The position numbers and the translations under genes are program-made. This document shows, piece after piece, positions 12,096-22,431 of a DNA stretch of 64,000 nucleotides (within the stretch, counting starts at the first letter, position 1; the number at the start of each line of letters is the position of its first letter). Source of the stretch: Nothopassalora personata (taxonomy: Eukaryota; Ascomycota; Dothideomycetes; Mycosphaerellales; Mycosphaerellaceae); contig CM066299.1 of NCBI GenBank assembly GCA_033816765.1, positions 62,001 through 126,000 on the forward strand. Direction: 5' to 3'. The notes beneath the pieces are model-generated. The model saw only the letters and a program-made list of their open reading frames with translations. It made no database searches and was not told where the DNA came from.

Positions 12096-12478
12096 TAGGA
12101 ATCGAGAGCGACAGGCAGTCGCACGACGGTTTGGGCAGGACGGTACATTGAGTCTCTGTGGTATGAGAGCAGGCTGTTGGAGCTGTAGCAGGGTAGAGCT
12201 ATGCGGATAATGTAATTACTCTAACTGCGATTCTGTCTCCCACAACATGTTCTATACCCGTGCTCCTGGTCTCGTCTTGAGGTCCCGCATCTATAGATCA
12301 GATATGGAGATTATCATTGGATCAGCATCGGCGATCTGCCACCCCTCGTCTGTTGTTGTCACATGTGAAGTCCGTGCCTAAGTCCGCTTTCCGCGCTTGA
12401 ACCGCAAATCAACTGTTCAGTTCCCGCTCACAAGGTAAACTTACATTGCAATCTACGACACATGCCTGGGTCACCATC
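12096..12478. other. Intergenic stretch
   Basis: Short spacer between two same-strand genes. No RNA, repeat or gene is seen in it. Confidence 0.45.
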
Positions 12479-13282
12479 ATGGCTCAACGCAAACCTCTAG
12501 TGCGTAGAGCAGCAGGTCTGTCGTCTCGTCTGTCTGCCTCCAGCGCTTTTCCGACAAACACAGGCCCGACAGACAATCGACCTGGCCTGCCCCTCGAGCT
12601 GTGGCACAGCATTGCGCGATACTCCGTCAAGCGAAGCATTGGCGCAGTACCATCAAACAAGCTCAAGCAGATCAAGAAGAGACTTTTCAGGCCATGGCGA
12701 GACAGCCCGCCGCTACTCGACGAGGCGGAGAAGCAGTTCTGGCTAATGAACGAGATTCATCTCCACATCAAACTGAGAAAGGGGGTCGCGGACTACATTG
12801 GCGATGACCGGACATACCTCGCCAGCGACCACCGCCGAAGCATTCGCCGTCTTCATCTTCTCATCGACATTTGGGATCACAGGCGCAGCCCTATTGACCT
12901 GGTCGGCGACACCGAACAGGTTCTACAAGTCATCGCCCAAGACTTCACTCGACTCGACTCGCTCACAGTCAACCTCCATGTCATGGACTTCAGCCTGGTG
13001 CCGCGCTTGAATCCACGTGGTGCGTCCATGCGTGCCGACCTCGATCGCATCATCCACGCGATTCGTGCCATTGCGAGCAAGGAGACGATCTTGATCAGGA
13101 CTGACTTGTTGTCTCACCCCGACAGAGGCGAGGGCCTTGTGCCGTTGGGGCTCGTGCAGGCTACCTTGAAGGAGGACCAGATCGAGACGGCTTACGCAAA
13201 GGCAATGGCAACATGGACGGACAGTATAGTCAGAGATGCATACTTGCAGATGGAAATGGGCAAAGGTCTGCGCATCTCTTGA
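12479..13282 (+). CDS. F-box-like lineage-specific protein
   Basis: A single-exon frame of 267 residues starts at MAQRKPLVRRAAGL. After a basic, Ser-rich lead comes an F-box-like motif, PGLPLELWHSIARYSV (about residues 38-53), then alternating helical and strand-like segments (RRLHLLIDIWDHR, LDSLTVNLHVMDF) of the kind seen in the C-terminal parts of uncharacterised fungal F-box proteins. F-box proteins usually recruit substrates to SCF ubiquitin ligases; that role is inferred from the motif only. It lies in a same-strand group with the related loci at 10.3, 14.0 and 15.0 kb. The in-frame alternative start at 12446 is less likely. Confidence 0.65.
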   Translation: MAQRKPLVRRAAGLSSRLSASSAFPTNTGPTDNRPGLPLELWHSIARYSVKRSIGAVPSNKLKQIKKRLFRPWRDSPPLLDEAEKQFWLMNEIHLHIKLRKGVADYIGDDRTYLASDHRRSIRRLHLLIDIWDHRRSPIDLVGDTEQVLQVIAQDFTRLDSLTVNLHVMDFSLVPRLNPRGASMRADLDRIIHAIRAIASKETILIRTDLLSHPDRGEGLVPLGLVQATLKEDQIETAYAKAMATWTDSIVRDAYLQMEMGKGLRIS

Positions 13283-13950
13283 TGAGACAGGACAAGCTGG
13301 ATTTCGAGGACAAGCTGCGCGAGCTAGGGCGATAAAGAACAGAGCGAGACAAAGACATCGAAGAACAATGGAACCCTTGCAAAGGCATTCAGGTAGATGC
13401 AATGCTAGACTTGGGAACACTGTTAAGTCATGCGCATTCCAGGTAGATGCAATGCTAGACTTAGGAACACTGTTAAGTCATGCCTATTCCTGATCGGGAG
13501 ACAGACCTTAAAGTTATGGCTCCTCGTCCTGATTTCACCTCCCGTGGCAACGCTGCAGACTTGTCGTCTATTGTAGGCCTGTTTGTAGGAGAGAGGGCCT
13601 GGTGTCAAAGCGAGACCTGATCCTATGCACAATCTACCATGCAGAATTAGGCCCTGTTGTGTCGCGCTCGTCAAGCTGACCAAACGTCTCAACAGTCACT
13701 TCGAGGCGGAACACTGGTGATGCGCGTGTTATGCATGCCAAGACGATGTCTCATCACTCTCACATTTCCTTCACCCCTAAACTGTCATTAGCCAGCCACG
13801 AGAGCGAGCGGTCGGAGCGTCATTATGCAGGACATCAGGGAACACCAGGACCAGAGAAAAGCCAGGAGAAAACAAGCCTGATGACATTGTCCAACGTAGA
13901 TCCGCAACAGGTCTTCAATAGAGGAAACCGTCACACTACAGGCTATTTTC
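13283..13950. other. Intergenic stretch with a 50-bp tandem duplication
   Basis: No intact gene is present. The notable content is the 50-bp direct repeat at 13391-13490 and, near the right end, coding-like sequence that probably belongs to the broken paralogue starting near 13951. Confidence 0.5.
13391..13490. repeat. 50-bp tandem direct repeat, two copies
   Basis: Bases 13391-13440 and 13441-13490 are adjacent copies of the same 50-bp unit starting AGGTAGATGCAATGCTAGAC. They differ at three positions: one in the TTGGG/TTAGG part and two near the end. It lies about 100 bases downstream of the stop codon of the F-box-like gene at 12479, probably in its 3' untranslated or intergenic region. 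Confidence 0.95.
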
Positions 13951-14515
13951 ATGGCCCTTCTCCAAGCAGGTCGGGTCCGTTTCCTCATCTCACTGCACAT
14001 CAACACCCATTTGCGTCAAGAGCTCAGCTCTCCGATATACGGCGCGAATCTATTCGTCTTGGAGCAGATCCGCCACGCTCAGATGCAGCCCATGCCTCAG
14101 TGGAATGAAGATCGCAACGGCGGGGACTTCTACATGCACGGCTACTGCAACACTCGGCACAAACGGCGCTTCAGCATAAATCGGCCTCCGTTCGCGATGC
14201 GCAAACTAATGCAAGACATCCGAATCGTGCTCGCAGAACCTGTCGATGGGTATACCGGCATTGATGAAGCAGGGTGCAAGAAGCTGGACATGGCGTAATA
14301 TTGATCATCGGCTGCACGTTGTTCGTAATCCGGCCAACATGGGGTTTGAGAAGCTCGATCTGCTCAAGTTACATGCGCCAACTGCGGTCAGTCGCAGCCT
14401 CATTCGAAATGGAGGCAACGTGAAGGGGGCCAAGGAGGAGTTCCGCAGCTGGTGCGAGGCAAATATCGAGGGGATGGACACAATGGGCGCTCGTGTGGAA
14501 GCAAGTGATGTATAA
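13951..14515 (+). pseudogene. Frame-broken paralogue of the 15.0-kb F-box-like gene
   Basis: The first part (13951-14298) reads THLRQELSSPIYGANLFVLEQ and RKLMQDIRIVLAEP. The second part (from about 14260 to the stop at 14513-14515) continues in another frame with WRNIDHRLHVVRN and MGFEKLDLLKLH. Both parts line up in order with the gene at 15034-15723 (KELHKKLSLLPNGANLFFVLKQ, RKLTRNLRIVL, GGRLEVVQN, WGFAELDLLERH). One frame change between about 14240 and 14275 is needed. No GT-AG intron of realistic size spans that point. Its F-box end upstream of 13951 is also degraded or in another frame. It looks like a decayed tandem duplicate. Confidence 0.6.
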
Positions 14516-15033
14516 AGAACGGAGAAGTGCAGCTGCGTGGCAATACGCATACAGAAATATGCTGCGGTGTCAGGGCTAGTAGCGTCGCTCAGCGTGAACC
14601 TTTGGGCCTCTGCTGAGGTGCGATCATGTTGCTATTTCGGATAGGCAACCCAAATATAGACGTTGATAGCTTGACTACCACTGTACATACTCCCTAAATG
14701 AGACTATCCGGACCAAATTAGTGTTCCACGCAGAAAATTTGCTGAGATGCAGGTAAATGAACGCTGACTGTCCCACCTCAAATTACTGTTTGTTTGGCAC
14801 CAAGAAGCAAGACTCCAATCATGAGTATTATTATACTCCAAGCACAAAATACGCCACACGCCGCCAACGAGATCAACGACCGAACCCGAGCGTAAACGGC
14901 ACGAGGAGAGCGCCAGCGGAGCGACCAGAAGATAAGAAGCAATGGGACGAGCAAGCAAGCCTGACGACCACGAAGCCGAGCGTGACCCCAAGAATCGAAG
15001 TACCGGCAGAGCGACCAGAGGAGTAGAAGCAGG
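14516..15033. other. Spacer between the two paralogues, with a 90-bp periodic duplication
   Basis: From about 14884 to 15063 the sequence repeats imperfectly with a 90-base period. GAGCGACCAGAAGATAAGAAGC ending at 14940 recurs as AGCGACCAGAGGAGTAGAAGC ending at 15030, and CCGAGCGT at 14886 recurs at 14976. The second copy runs into the 5' end of the gene at 15034. An 89-codon frame covers it but is probably not a separate gene. Confidence 0.5.
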
Positions 15034-15723
15034 GTGCAAGGGGACAAGAAAGCAAGCCTCACAGCCCTCCCGCCCGAGAGCCGCAACAACATGTTCAACA
15101 TCGCCTCCATCAACAGAGCCGCAGAAGCTGGAGAGCTCCGTCCGATTCGACCGAACTCCCTGCAGCACATGGCTAGACGTCGATTCCAGCGACCACTTCA
15201 CATCACCAAGGAATTGCATAAGAAACTCAGTCTCCTGCCTAACGGCGCCAACCTCTTCTTCGTTCTCAAGCAAGTCCTCCACGAGCCAGAAAGAGACCAA
15301 GGCAAGCGTCGCCAACAACGCCTCAAGCTCGACTCCAGAGTGAACAAAGTAGAATTACCGCACAGCTACGACTCGGACATGCGGAAGCTTGTCTTCGACA
15401 CCGAGCTCCGGCCAGTAGGAGCGCGAAAGTTGACACGCAATCTTCGGATCGTGTTAACCAAGGCGAACTCGGTCGATAACCTGCTACAAGGAGGTGAAGA
15501 GAGCCCGGGGTACCACTGGACACCTATCGGTGGACGCTTGGAAGTGGTACAGAACTTGAAGAGCTGGGGCTTTGCGGAGCTGGATCTCCTGGAGCGGCAC
15601 GTCGATAAGTGGTACTATGGGATATCTAGTGCCGTGGTTCCTGCAGAGTTCGTCAAGCTAATCGAGGTCAGACTGAGCGGCGTTGAAACATTGGGCGTGA
15701 AAGTTGTGGAGGGTTGTGTGTAG
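15034..15723 (+). CDS. F-box-like lineage-specific protein (intact tandem paralogue)
   Basis: A single-exon frame of 229 residues, starting at the ATG at 15034. Near the N-terminus SLTALPPESRNNMFNIAS (about residues 8-25) fits the core of a fungal F-box-like motif (LPxExRNxIF). The rest shows charged, helix-rich sequence with no membrane segment or signal peptide. It is the intact partner of the broken copy at 13951-14515, matching it over most of the length. The role is probably substrate recognition for a ubiquitin ligase, by analogy with F-box-like families, but no second domain identifies a substrate. The N-terminal codons overlap the second copy of a 90-base repeat, so the start region may have been created or altered by that duplication. 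Confidence 0.6.
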   Translation: MQGDKKASLTALPPESRNNMFNIASINRAAEAGELRPIRPNSLQHMARRRFQRPLHITKELHKKLSLLPNGANLFFVLKQVLHEPERDQGKRRQQRLKLDSRVNKVELPHSYDSDMRKLVFDTELRPVGARKLTRNLRIVLTKANSVDNLLQGGEESPGYHWTPIGGRLEVVQNLKSWGFAELDLLERHVDKWYYGISSAVVPAEFVKLIEVRLSGVETLGVKVVEGCV

Positions 15724-15894
15724 ATATGGTCTCGATGGAGAGCACTACGCAGTCTCAGACCCATAAAGTCACACCTGAGTCGAACATGAGGAATGTTCTA
15801 GGCAACTTTGAACAGGTCGAGGCCTGCACGAAATGTGCTGTGGGCTAGCAGATACATCACAGAAGTCAGCGAGCGTAGATGTCCCCTGGTTGAG

Positions 15895-16356
15895 ATGTGC
15901 ACTCTTCTACTTTCCTCTCGTGTACCTACCATTCTGCCAATCCCAGTCACCCTTGTTTTCACCAACCACTCCATCATCCACAACCACCAAGGCCAGTCCA
16001 TTCCCGAGCCACACCCCTTTCCCAAACTTCCTTTACCACGATCCCCACTTTCGCTTCTTACTTCCCCAGCAGAGATCCGAAAAGAGATCTTCGCCCTCGT
16101 AGTCCGTCGTGCGCAGAGATCCAGACCCCGGCATCAAAGAACGCACCGACCCACTGAATCTTCGCGCGAGCAAAGCGTTCTGAGAGCAAGCCTGCAAGCA
16201 GATCCGACGAACAGTACTCTCAGTACTCTTCGTTTCGAGAATCTTGCTCCTAACCCAGCAGGACAACTCTTTCCACAAGCCCCACCCCCACAAGACCCCT
16301 CAGCGCTCATCGGGAGATTCATTTCTCCAAAGCGAAACTCACAAGCCATAGTATAA
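15895..16356 (+). pseudogene. Possible F-box-like remnant
   Basis: A frame of 153 codons includes SLLTSPAEIRKEIFALVV, which resembles the common fungal motif LLxLPAEIRNxIYxLVL found at the start of many uncharacterised proteins. What follows is low-complexity and ends soon after. Another coding-like frame (about 16518-16724) continues in a different phase. It may be a third, decayed member of the local cluster. No complete gene model could be built. Confidence 0.25.
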
Positions 16357-17396
16357 AAACGATATACGACCTGCCCAACCCACCAGCTCATCCTATCATC
16401 GCCGTTGAAAGAGCATCGATCCCCAATATCTACAAGCATCACCAATTACGCAAGAGGTCCGATCCAAACGGCAAGCCAGGTCAGCAGCGTGGACGAAAGC
16501 TACAGCGTAGCATCATCGTGCCAACACCGCTATGTGCGCTCCCGGGGATCGTTACACAATTAACGCCCCGATCACTCGAGGGATCGTATATTGCATTGTG
16601 GACGTGGCCGTACGAGGACCCGGAGGTCGACAGAACGCTATATTTCCTTCAAAGTACTGAGAGCGTCGGCTCCGAGACGCCGGACCACGATGCAGCCGGT
16701 CGTGAAGGAATCCCCATAGATTAGGGGGCGGGGTGTGGGGGCCGCACCAGCCGTGGTCAGACATTCTGCATTGTGCGATGTGATGTAATTTCCCTCCCAA
16801 TCCAGAGGAAGAGATAAGTAAGCCCTTCTTGATCTTCTGGAGTGGTGCGCACCGAAGCTAGAGTATGCGGATCAGTAGTGAGTCGGGCGGACGATGCAAC
16901 GTTGTGCCGCTCAAAGTCCGCCGAGTGACTTTGGCATGAAGTCGGAGGGAGCGAGCTGCGTTGTCTCCGTCTCCGAGTGCCTCTGCTTACTGAGGGCGTG
17001 CGGAAGGTGAAGAAGAATTAATATTTCGCTGCATGGCGAGCTGGAAACGAAGACCGGAAGAGCGAGGAACAGTAAGAATGCGTAGCCGCGTGGTGGCACC
17101 GACGTCGTACTGACTACCTCACAGATATTAGCAGTCCCGTCGCGCACCTGCGCCAGGACCTCGCGCCACTTACTCCATCACCTGTACTGCCTCCAGTCGT
17201 GCGTGCCATAGTGGAAAAGTCCTCCTGCGTTCATACGTAGCACTCAATTCTAAAACTCGCCGCCATAGCCGGCACACCTCTCGTATTCTTAAACCCATTC
17301 ATACACTTCCCCTCATCAACTCTCAAATTTTGCTACAAAACAAAATCGTCAGCACGCGTCTCCTCATCGTCTACACATCCTCGACATGTCCGCATC
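16357..17396. other. Intergenic stretch
   Basis: Apart from the doubtful frame at 16518-16724 mentioned with the preceding remnant, I see no gene or repeat. The right end is the 3' flank of the minus-strand gene that ends at 17397. Confidence 0.4.
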
Positions 17397-18370
17397 TCAA
17401 CTTACCGGCCGCCACTTCATAACCTGCCCACTCTCGGGCCGCTTACTGTTCTCCTTACAATCCCTCGACTGCCAAAACGTCGCATCACAAACCGCACTCC
17501 CCCCGCCCTCATTATTCGCTTCGGGGAACATATACTTCTTATGTTTATGCTTCAGATGTCCGATCGCCCGCTGCCATTTATTGTGCTTGTTCCACACCTC
17601 ATCCCATGGGACGAGTTTGTAATCCCAGCTGGCGAAATCGTACTGCTCCAGGCGCTTCTTTGATAAAGTTTTTCTGTCGTGCTTCCAGAAGGGTTGACCG
17701 TCCTTGTACTCGAGGTATGCGCAGGAGCCACGACAGGAGCCGTGTTTGAAAAAGCAGGAGTTCGACTGGGAGCCGTCGTAGGCGAAGCGGGGGCCGACGG
17801 GGTCGGCGCAGTTTGCGTCGGCGTAGCGTTGGATGGTGAAGACGAGGCCGGTCTTAGGCCGCTCGGGGTCGAGACCGGCGAGGAAGTTGGTGCTGGCGGC
17901 GGTTGCGGGAGGTGGGGTGTTGGAGGTGGCGGCGGCGGGGTTGAAGGTCAAGGACAGGCTTGGCTTGAAGGTATTCGGGTTTGGCTGCGTGCCGCTGACG
18001 GTGATGACGCCATATGTGCCGTAGGCGACTGCGAAGAATGTTAGCCATCTTCTTGAGAAGCATGGTATGATTCCAGAACCGACGTACCTAAAGTAGTGTA
18101 GTATTGATCCGAGCCAGTTGGTTGCGGCTGAGTGTCTTTGGGCTTCTCAGTCGGCATTGTCATGTGCCGACGGGACGCAACGGTCTCGACCAGAGTGACC
18201 ACGCGCGTCGTCAGAGCAGGCTGCTTAGTTCGCGTGTAGGGAGGATGTGCGATGGTCGGCAGTGCGCCGGAGCGCACGAACGGGGTGTACGTCGATGTCC
18301 GCTGCCATGGATGACTCCGCATCCATGGAAAGGTTGAAAGCGCAGCAGTGACTATGTTAGAGATCTTCAT
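17397..18370 (-). CDS. Putative secreted protein with six C-terminal cysteines
   Basis: Two exons on the minus strand (18370-18088 and 18028-17397), joined across a 59-base GT-AG intron, give 304 residues. The preferred start is MKISNIVTAALSTF, a weak signal-peptide-like N-terminus; an upstream in-frame ATG at 18463 is an alternative. A long Thr/Pro-rich linker covers about residues 20-150. A compact C-terminal region follows, with six Cys (NCADP, SCFFKHGSCRGSCAYLEY, VCDATF, RDCKEN), enough for three disulfides, and several Trp (WKHD, FASWDYKLVPWDEVW, MKWRPVS). This is the pattern of a fungal cell-surface or secreted protein. No named family is recognised. The weak signal sequence is the main doubt about secretion. 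Confidence 0.65.
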
Positions 18371-19751
18371 GGTGATCTGATGCGATATGGTATGAGGACC
18401 GAGAGTGTGAGGACAGCATCCAAGAAGGTCAAAGAGAATTGTGCGACGAACGCTTGATGGCATTTTGAGGACAAAGATGGAGTTCAAAAACAGATGACCT
18501 ACCACAGAGCGACACTGATCGCTAGCGTTTCCTTCTGAAGACAGTCACAACATACGAACGTTCAGCATCAGAGTTTCTATAGCAGGCAGCTGAGGAAGCC
18601 AGTCGTAGTAGCAGGGTAGAAAAGTAAGAGGTATCCGAGAAGCAACGCGAGGTTGCAGCAGAGTGTGCTGCAAAGTCGGCACGTGCCGCTCATCATCGCG
18701 CAAAGTGATGGTTCGGTTGTGATGGTGCGGGTGTCGCTGAGAGAGGGGGATCATCCAAGAGTCGTAGCCAGATAAAATGACCTGTGGCTTCGAGATCCTG
18801 GCAATGTGCAAAGCTCTTGTGTATTGTGCTGCGGTCCATCCAAGTACTCGTCCGTCAGGCTCTATTGAGAAGTTTCCTGACGATGGCGAAAAGTGAGATC
18901 GCTTGAGTGGTTGCTGGTGTCCTGCTGAGTGGTGAGAGAAGGGCGGAGTGGATCTCGCTCATGGGACTTCGAACATGGGGAAAGATGTCGGAGGTAGAAA
19001 ATATCATCTTCGTACAACAATTACAACCTGGAGCAGATTCTTCGTTGCATCACGGACACTGAGCCCAACGTCCCGTGGGCACGCCAAGTAGGTCCGGACC
19101 CTGCTGCGCCGCAAGCTAGGGACCTGCATCAAGCGCCTTCACCGAGGGACTCGGAGGTGCAGAAAAGGCGCTGACCTCGGTGCCGCCTTGGCCAGCTGTG
19201 CGCTCGTGTGAGCATTCCAGAACGGATCCTCTCCGTCGAGAAGCCCAGTGGGGTGCGTTACTGCACTATGATACCTGGCGGAATGAATTCACGACATCAT
19301 CGGTCCGTCCACTGCTAACTTATGCCCAAAGGTCCGAGCGTGAGGTCAGCTGCTTGAACTTCTTCGCTGTGGATCTTTGCTCGTCGCTGCAGGACAAGGA
19401 AGCAAAGGAGAGCAAAGCACAATCGGCATCGCGGCGTGGAGCTTCGCTTCTTCGGCTGCCGTCACGGGCTTGGGTGTTCTAGAGGCCTGACGAGAGCCAT
19501 GATCCTGCGAGCCACTTCTGTTCGTGCAGGACACGGCAGGAATGGGAGTGGGCATGCGCATGTGGACAGGCTTGATTGGCGGGTCGATCGTGCAGCCGTG
19601 ATATGCATGTCTCGTGAGAACGGGTATGGCATTATTACATTGGGTCCGCCAATACCTCCAAAAGGGAAGGAGGTAGTAGTAGGCGAGGCCGCACTGGGGA
19701 GGATGAGTTGGCAGTTTCTGCTCGCACACCGTCGCCTCTCAAGAACTCACT

Positions 19752-19759
19752 CCCACGTG
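19752..19759 (-). promoter_or_regulatory. CACGTGGG E-box (distal Pho4/NUC-1 type site)
   Basis: The plus strand reads CCCACGTG, so the minus strand carries CACGTGGG, about 800 bases before the phosphate permease start. It matches the high-affinity Pho4/NUC-1 consensus known from yeast and Neurospora phosphate-responsive genes. Confidence 0.4.
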
Positions 19760-20021
19760 TCTGCTAGCCTACCAGGATACAAACACGGGTAGCAGCTGTT
19801 TCAGGAAGTTCGAATCGATCGTTGGCAGAAGCATCGTCGCCTCCCTCTTCCCGTGCTGTTACACTCGGCTTGCTGGCGTGAGCTGGGCTGGACGTCGTAC
19901 CACCTCTACTAAACTTAGGGCATTCCCATCAAATGTTGACCACACGGTCGCCTATACAACCGTTAGTTAGCTTTCATGACAGTCCTCCTCCACAGCAGAA
20001 TCTTGAGTGCCTTCTTGCTCG

Positions 20022-20029
20022 CACGTGGG
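20022..20029 (+). promoter_or_regulatory. CACGTGGG E-box (middle Pho4/NUC-1 type site)
   Basis: CACGTGGG lies about 540 bases before the permease ATG at 20562. Together with the sites at 19752 and 20167 it forms a group of three in about 420 bases. Confidence 0.45.
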
Positions 20030-20166
20030 TGACTAGAACTACCGTCTGCAGTGCACTTGGCAATGAAAGGTCTGGAGAATTCATGAGACCGGACCTGCTG
20101 CCCGAAGAAGACGAATGGCAGAGATGATGCTGCGAGGGGAGAGCGACACAGCGGCCAGAGATGATA

Positions 20167-20174
20167 CACGTGGG
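20167..20174 (+). promoter_or_regulatory. CACGTGGG E-box (proximal Pho4/NUC-1 type site)
   Basis: CACGTGGG lies about 395 bases before the permease ATG. It is the closest of three such sites and the best candidate for control by the phosphate-starvation bHLH factor (Pho4 in yeast, NUC-1 in Neurospora). Confidence 0.5.
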
Positions 20175-20561
20175 CGCTTCATTGGTATTTAACCGCCGAC
20201 GATCGCTGAGAGCCAAGAACCGGGCTGAGATTGCCAAGCATAGCTTCCGCCAGCCACACGAGTCCCACTCCGCTGGTAGTACAGTCCTCGTGGACGATGC
20301 TTCGGAGGCGTGCAGCTACCGCCAGATCCCCACTGCCCTCCCTCTAGAACCATGTTGGGAAGAACGCCGTCTGATCGAATGCGACCGCAGTGGTGGTGCA
20401 GATTCTGCAACTTGCCTACAGGCCTGTCCTGTCCACTCACATAAAAGGGAAATAGGCACCTCCTCCATCCTGCTTAATCTCGCCATCACACATCACACCC
20501 CAGCACCGCAGTCCGTCCTCTACTGTACGACAACCAGTCGATCGGTCAACCCACCGCCGCA

Positions 20562-22431
20562 ATGGCCGTCCTCTCGCAGTACGACTATGTCTTCGCCATC
20601 GGCACCTTCTTTGCCATGCTCGATGCCTACAACAACGGTGCCAGTAAGTGCAACCACCACCACCACCATCCCCTCCTCCTCACTCGACCCTCACTCGACC
20701 TCAGCTAACACGCCTCCAGACGATGTCGCCAACGCGTGGGCCACCTCCGTCTCCTCCCGCTCCATCTCCTACCGATGGGCCATGGTCCTGGCCACCATCT
20801 TCGAGATGGTAGGCGCCATCACTGTTGGAGCACGAACTGCAGACACCATCAAGAACGGCATCATCCCAAACACCGTCTTCAATGGCAACCCCGGTGTGCA
20901 GATGCTCGCCTTCACTTGCGCTCTCGCCGGTGCCTCCTGCTGGGTCATGTGGTGCACCCGCCACTCCGCTCATGTTTCCTCGACCTACTCGCTCATCTCG
21001 GCCGTCGCTGGTGTCGGTGTCGCTGTTGCTGGTGCTGACAAGGTCCAATGGGGCTGGAACAACGGCAAGGGTCTCGGTGCCATCTTCGCGGGTCTCGGTA
21101 TGGCTCCAACCATCGCAGGTGGATTCGGTGCCACCATCTACATGCTCATCAAGCTCGTCGTCCACATGCGCACCAACCCAGTACCATGGGCTGTCTGGTC
21201 CTCGCCATTCTTCTTCCTCATCGCCGGTACCATCTGCACGCTCTCCATCGTCTACAAGGGATCGCCGAACCTCAAGCTCAACAAGAAGCCAACATGGTTC
21301 ATAGTCTCCGTCACCATGGGAACCGGTGTCGGTCTCGCTGTCCTCGCTGCGCTGTTCTTCGTCCCATACGTCCACTGCGTTGTCGTCAAGAAGGACTACA
21401 CACTCAGGTGGTACCACATTTTCCAGGGTCCTCTCCTCTTCCGCCGCCCAGCACCAACTGATGCCACCGTCGCCAAGGTCCGCAACTACGCTGTTGTTCA
21501 GGATGACGACGACAACATTACCGCGGAGACAGAAATCACCCGCGTCGGCTCCGACATGACCCCGAACGAGGTGAACGAGAAGTCCCTTGCCCAGGCTGAG
21601 GTCGTGGCTGCTCCAGTCGACTACAAGAAGCTCCGCGCTGAGGGCCGAGAGCGTCTCCACCGCAAACTCCGTCGAGGCAAGGGACCAATGGGTTGGGCTA
21701 TGCGCCTTCTCCACGACAACCCGATGGGTCCAGGTGAGATCTACGAGATCAAGAACATGCAGATCCTTCTCAAGCGCATTCCTGCCATGATCGTTGTCGG
21801 AGCCCTCTATGGTGTGCACTACGACATCCACGCTGCTCAATCCGGTATCCATGGTACTCCAGAGGGTGACCGCATGGCTCGCGTCTACAGCCACGCCAAG
21901 AAGTACCCTAACGAGGTCGAGCACCTGTACTCCTTCGTCCAGGTTCTCACTGCCTGCACTGCCTCTTTCGCTCACGGCGCCAACGACATTGGTAACGCTG
22001 TCGGCCCATGGGCTGTCATTTACACTGCCTGGAAGACTGGAGAGGCCGCTGCCTCCAAGGCTCCAGTCCCAGTCTGGCAGCTTGCTGTTCTCTCCGCTGT
22101 CATCTCCCTCGGTCTCATCACATACGGCTACAACATCATGAAGGTCATGGGCAACAAGATTACCTACCACTCGCCAAGCAGAGGCTGCTCCATGGAGATG
22201 GGTGCCGCCGTCACTGTCCTCGTCTTCTCGCAATTCTCGCTCCCAGTCTCCACCTCGATGTGCATCACTGGTGCCACTGTTGGTGTCGGTCTCTGCAACG
22301 GTACCTACAAGGCCGTCAACTTCCAGCGAGTCGGTCTCCTCGTCTTCTCCTGGATCATGACCATCCCCATCGCCGGTACTCTCGCAGGTGTGCTTATGGG
22401 TATTGTCCTTAACGCACCGCACTGGAACTAG
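20562..22431 (+). CDS. Phosphate permease, PiT family (Pho89 / Neurospora PHO-4 type)
   Basis: Two exons (20562-20643 and 20720-22431) with a 76-base GTAAGT...CAG intron give 597 residues. The start MAVLSQYDYVFAIGTFFAML leads straight into the first membrane segment, and the intron splits the first PiT signature (GA-NDVANAW). The second signature, GANDIGNAVGPWAV, lies near residue 470. These inverted GANDxxN repeats carry the phosphate- and cation-binding residues in PiT proteins. About 10-12 hydrophobic segments surround a polar cytoplasmic loop (about residues 285-400). Expected role: cation-coupled (probably Na+) high-affinity phosphate uptake at the plasma membrane. The length matches the family. 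Three CACGTGGG motifs upstream fit regulation by phosphate starvation. The coding strand is strongly C-biased at third positions, consistent with high expression. Confidence 0.95.

Larger units (their letters stand above)
18371..20561. other. Long intergenic stretch; promoter region of the phosphate permease
   Basis: No gene is convincingly present. A minus-strand frame at 18545-18811 and plus-strand frames near 19.2-19.8 kb lack recognisable features. The right third contains three CACGTGGG sites, listed separately. The last 120 bases before the permease are C-rich, as is common upstream of highly expressed fungal genes. Confidence 0.5.

Noticed and set aside
20701..22422. A 573-codon open frame on the strand opposite the phosphate permease
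   Set aside because: It is a shadow of the strongly biased codon use of the permease (few T or A at third positions leave the antisense open). It contains repetitive Asp/Gly/Ser and no domain.
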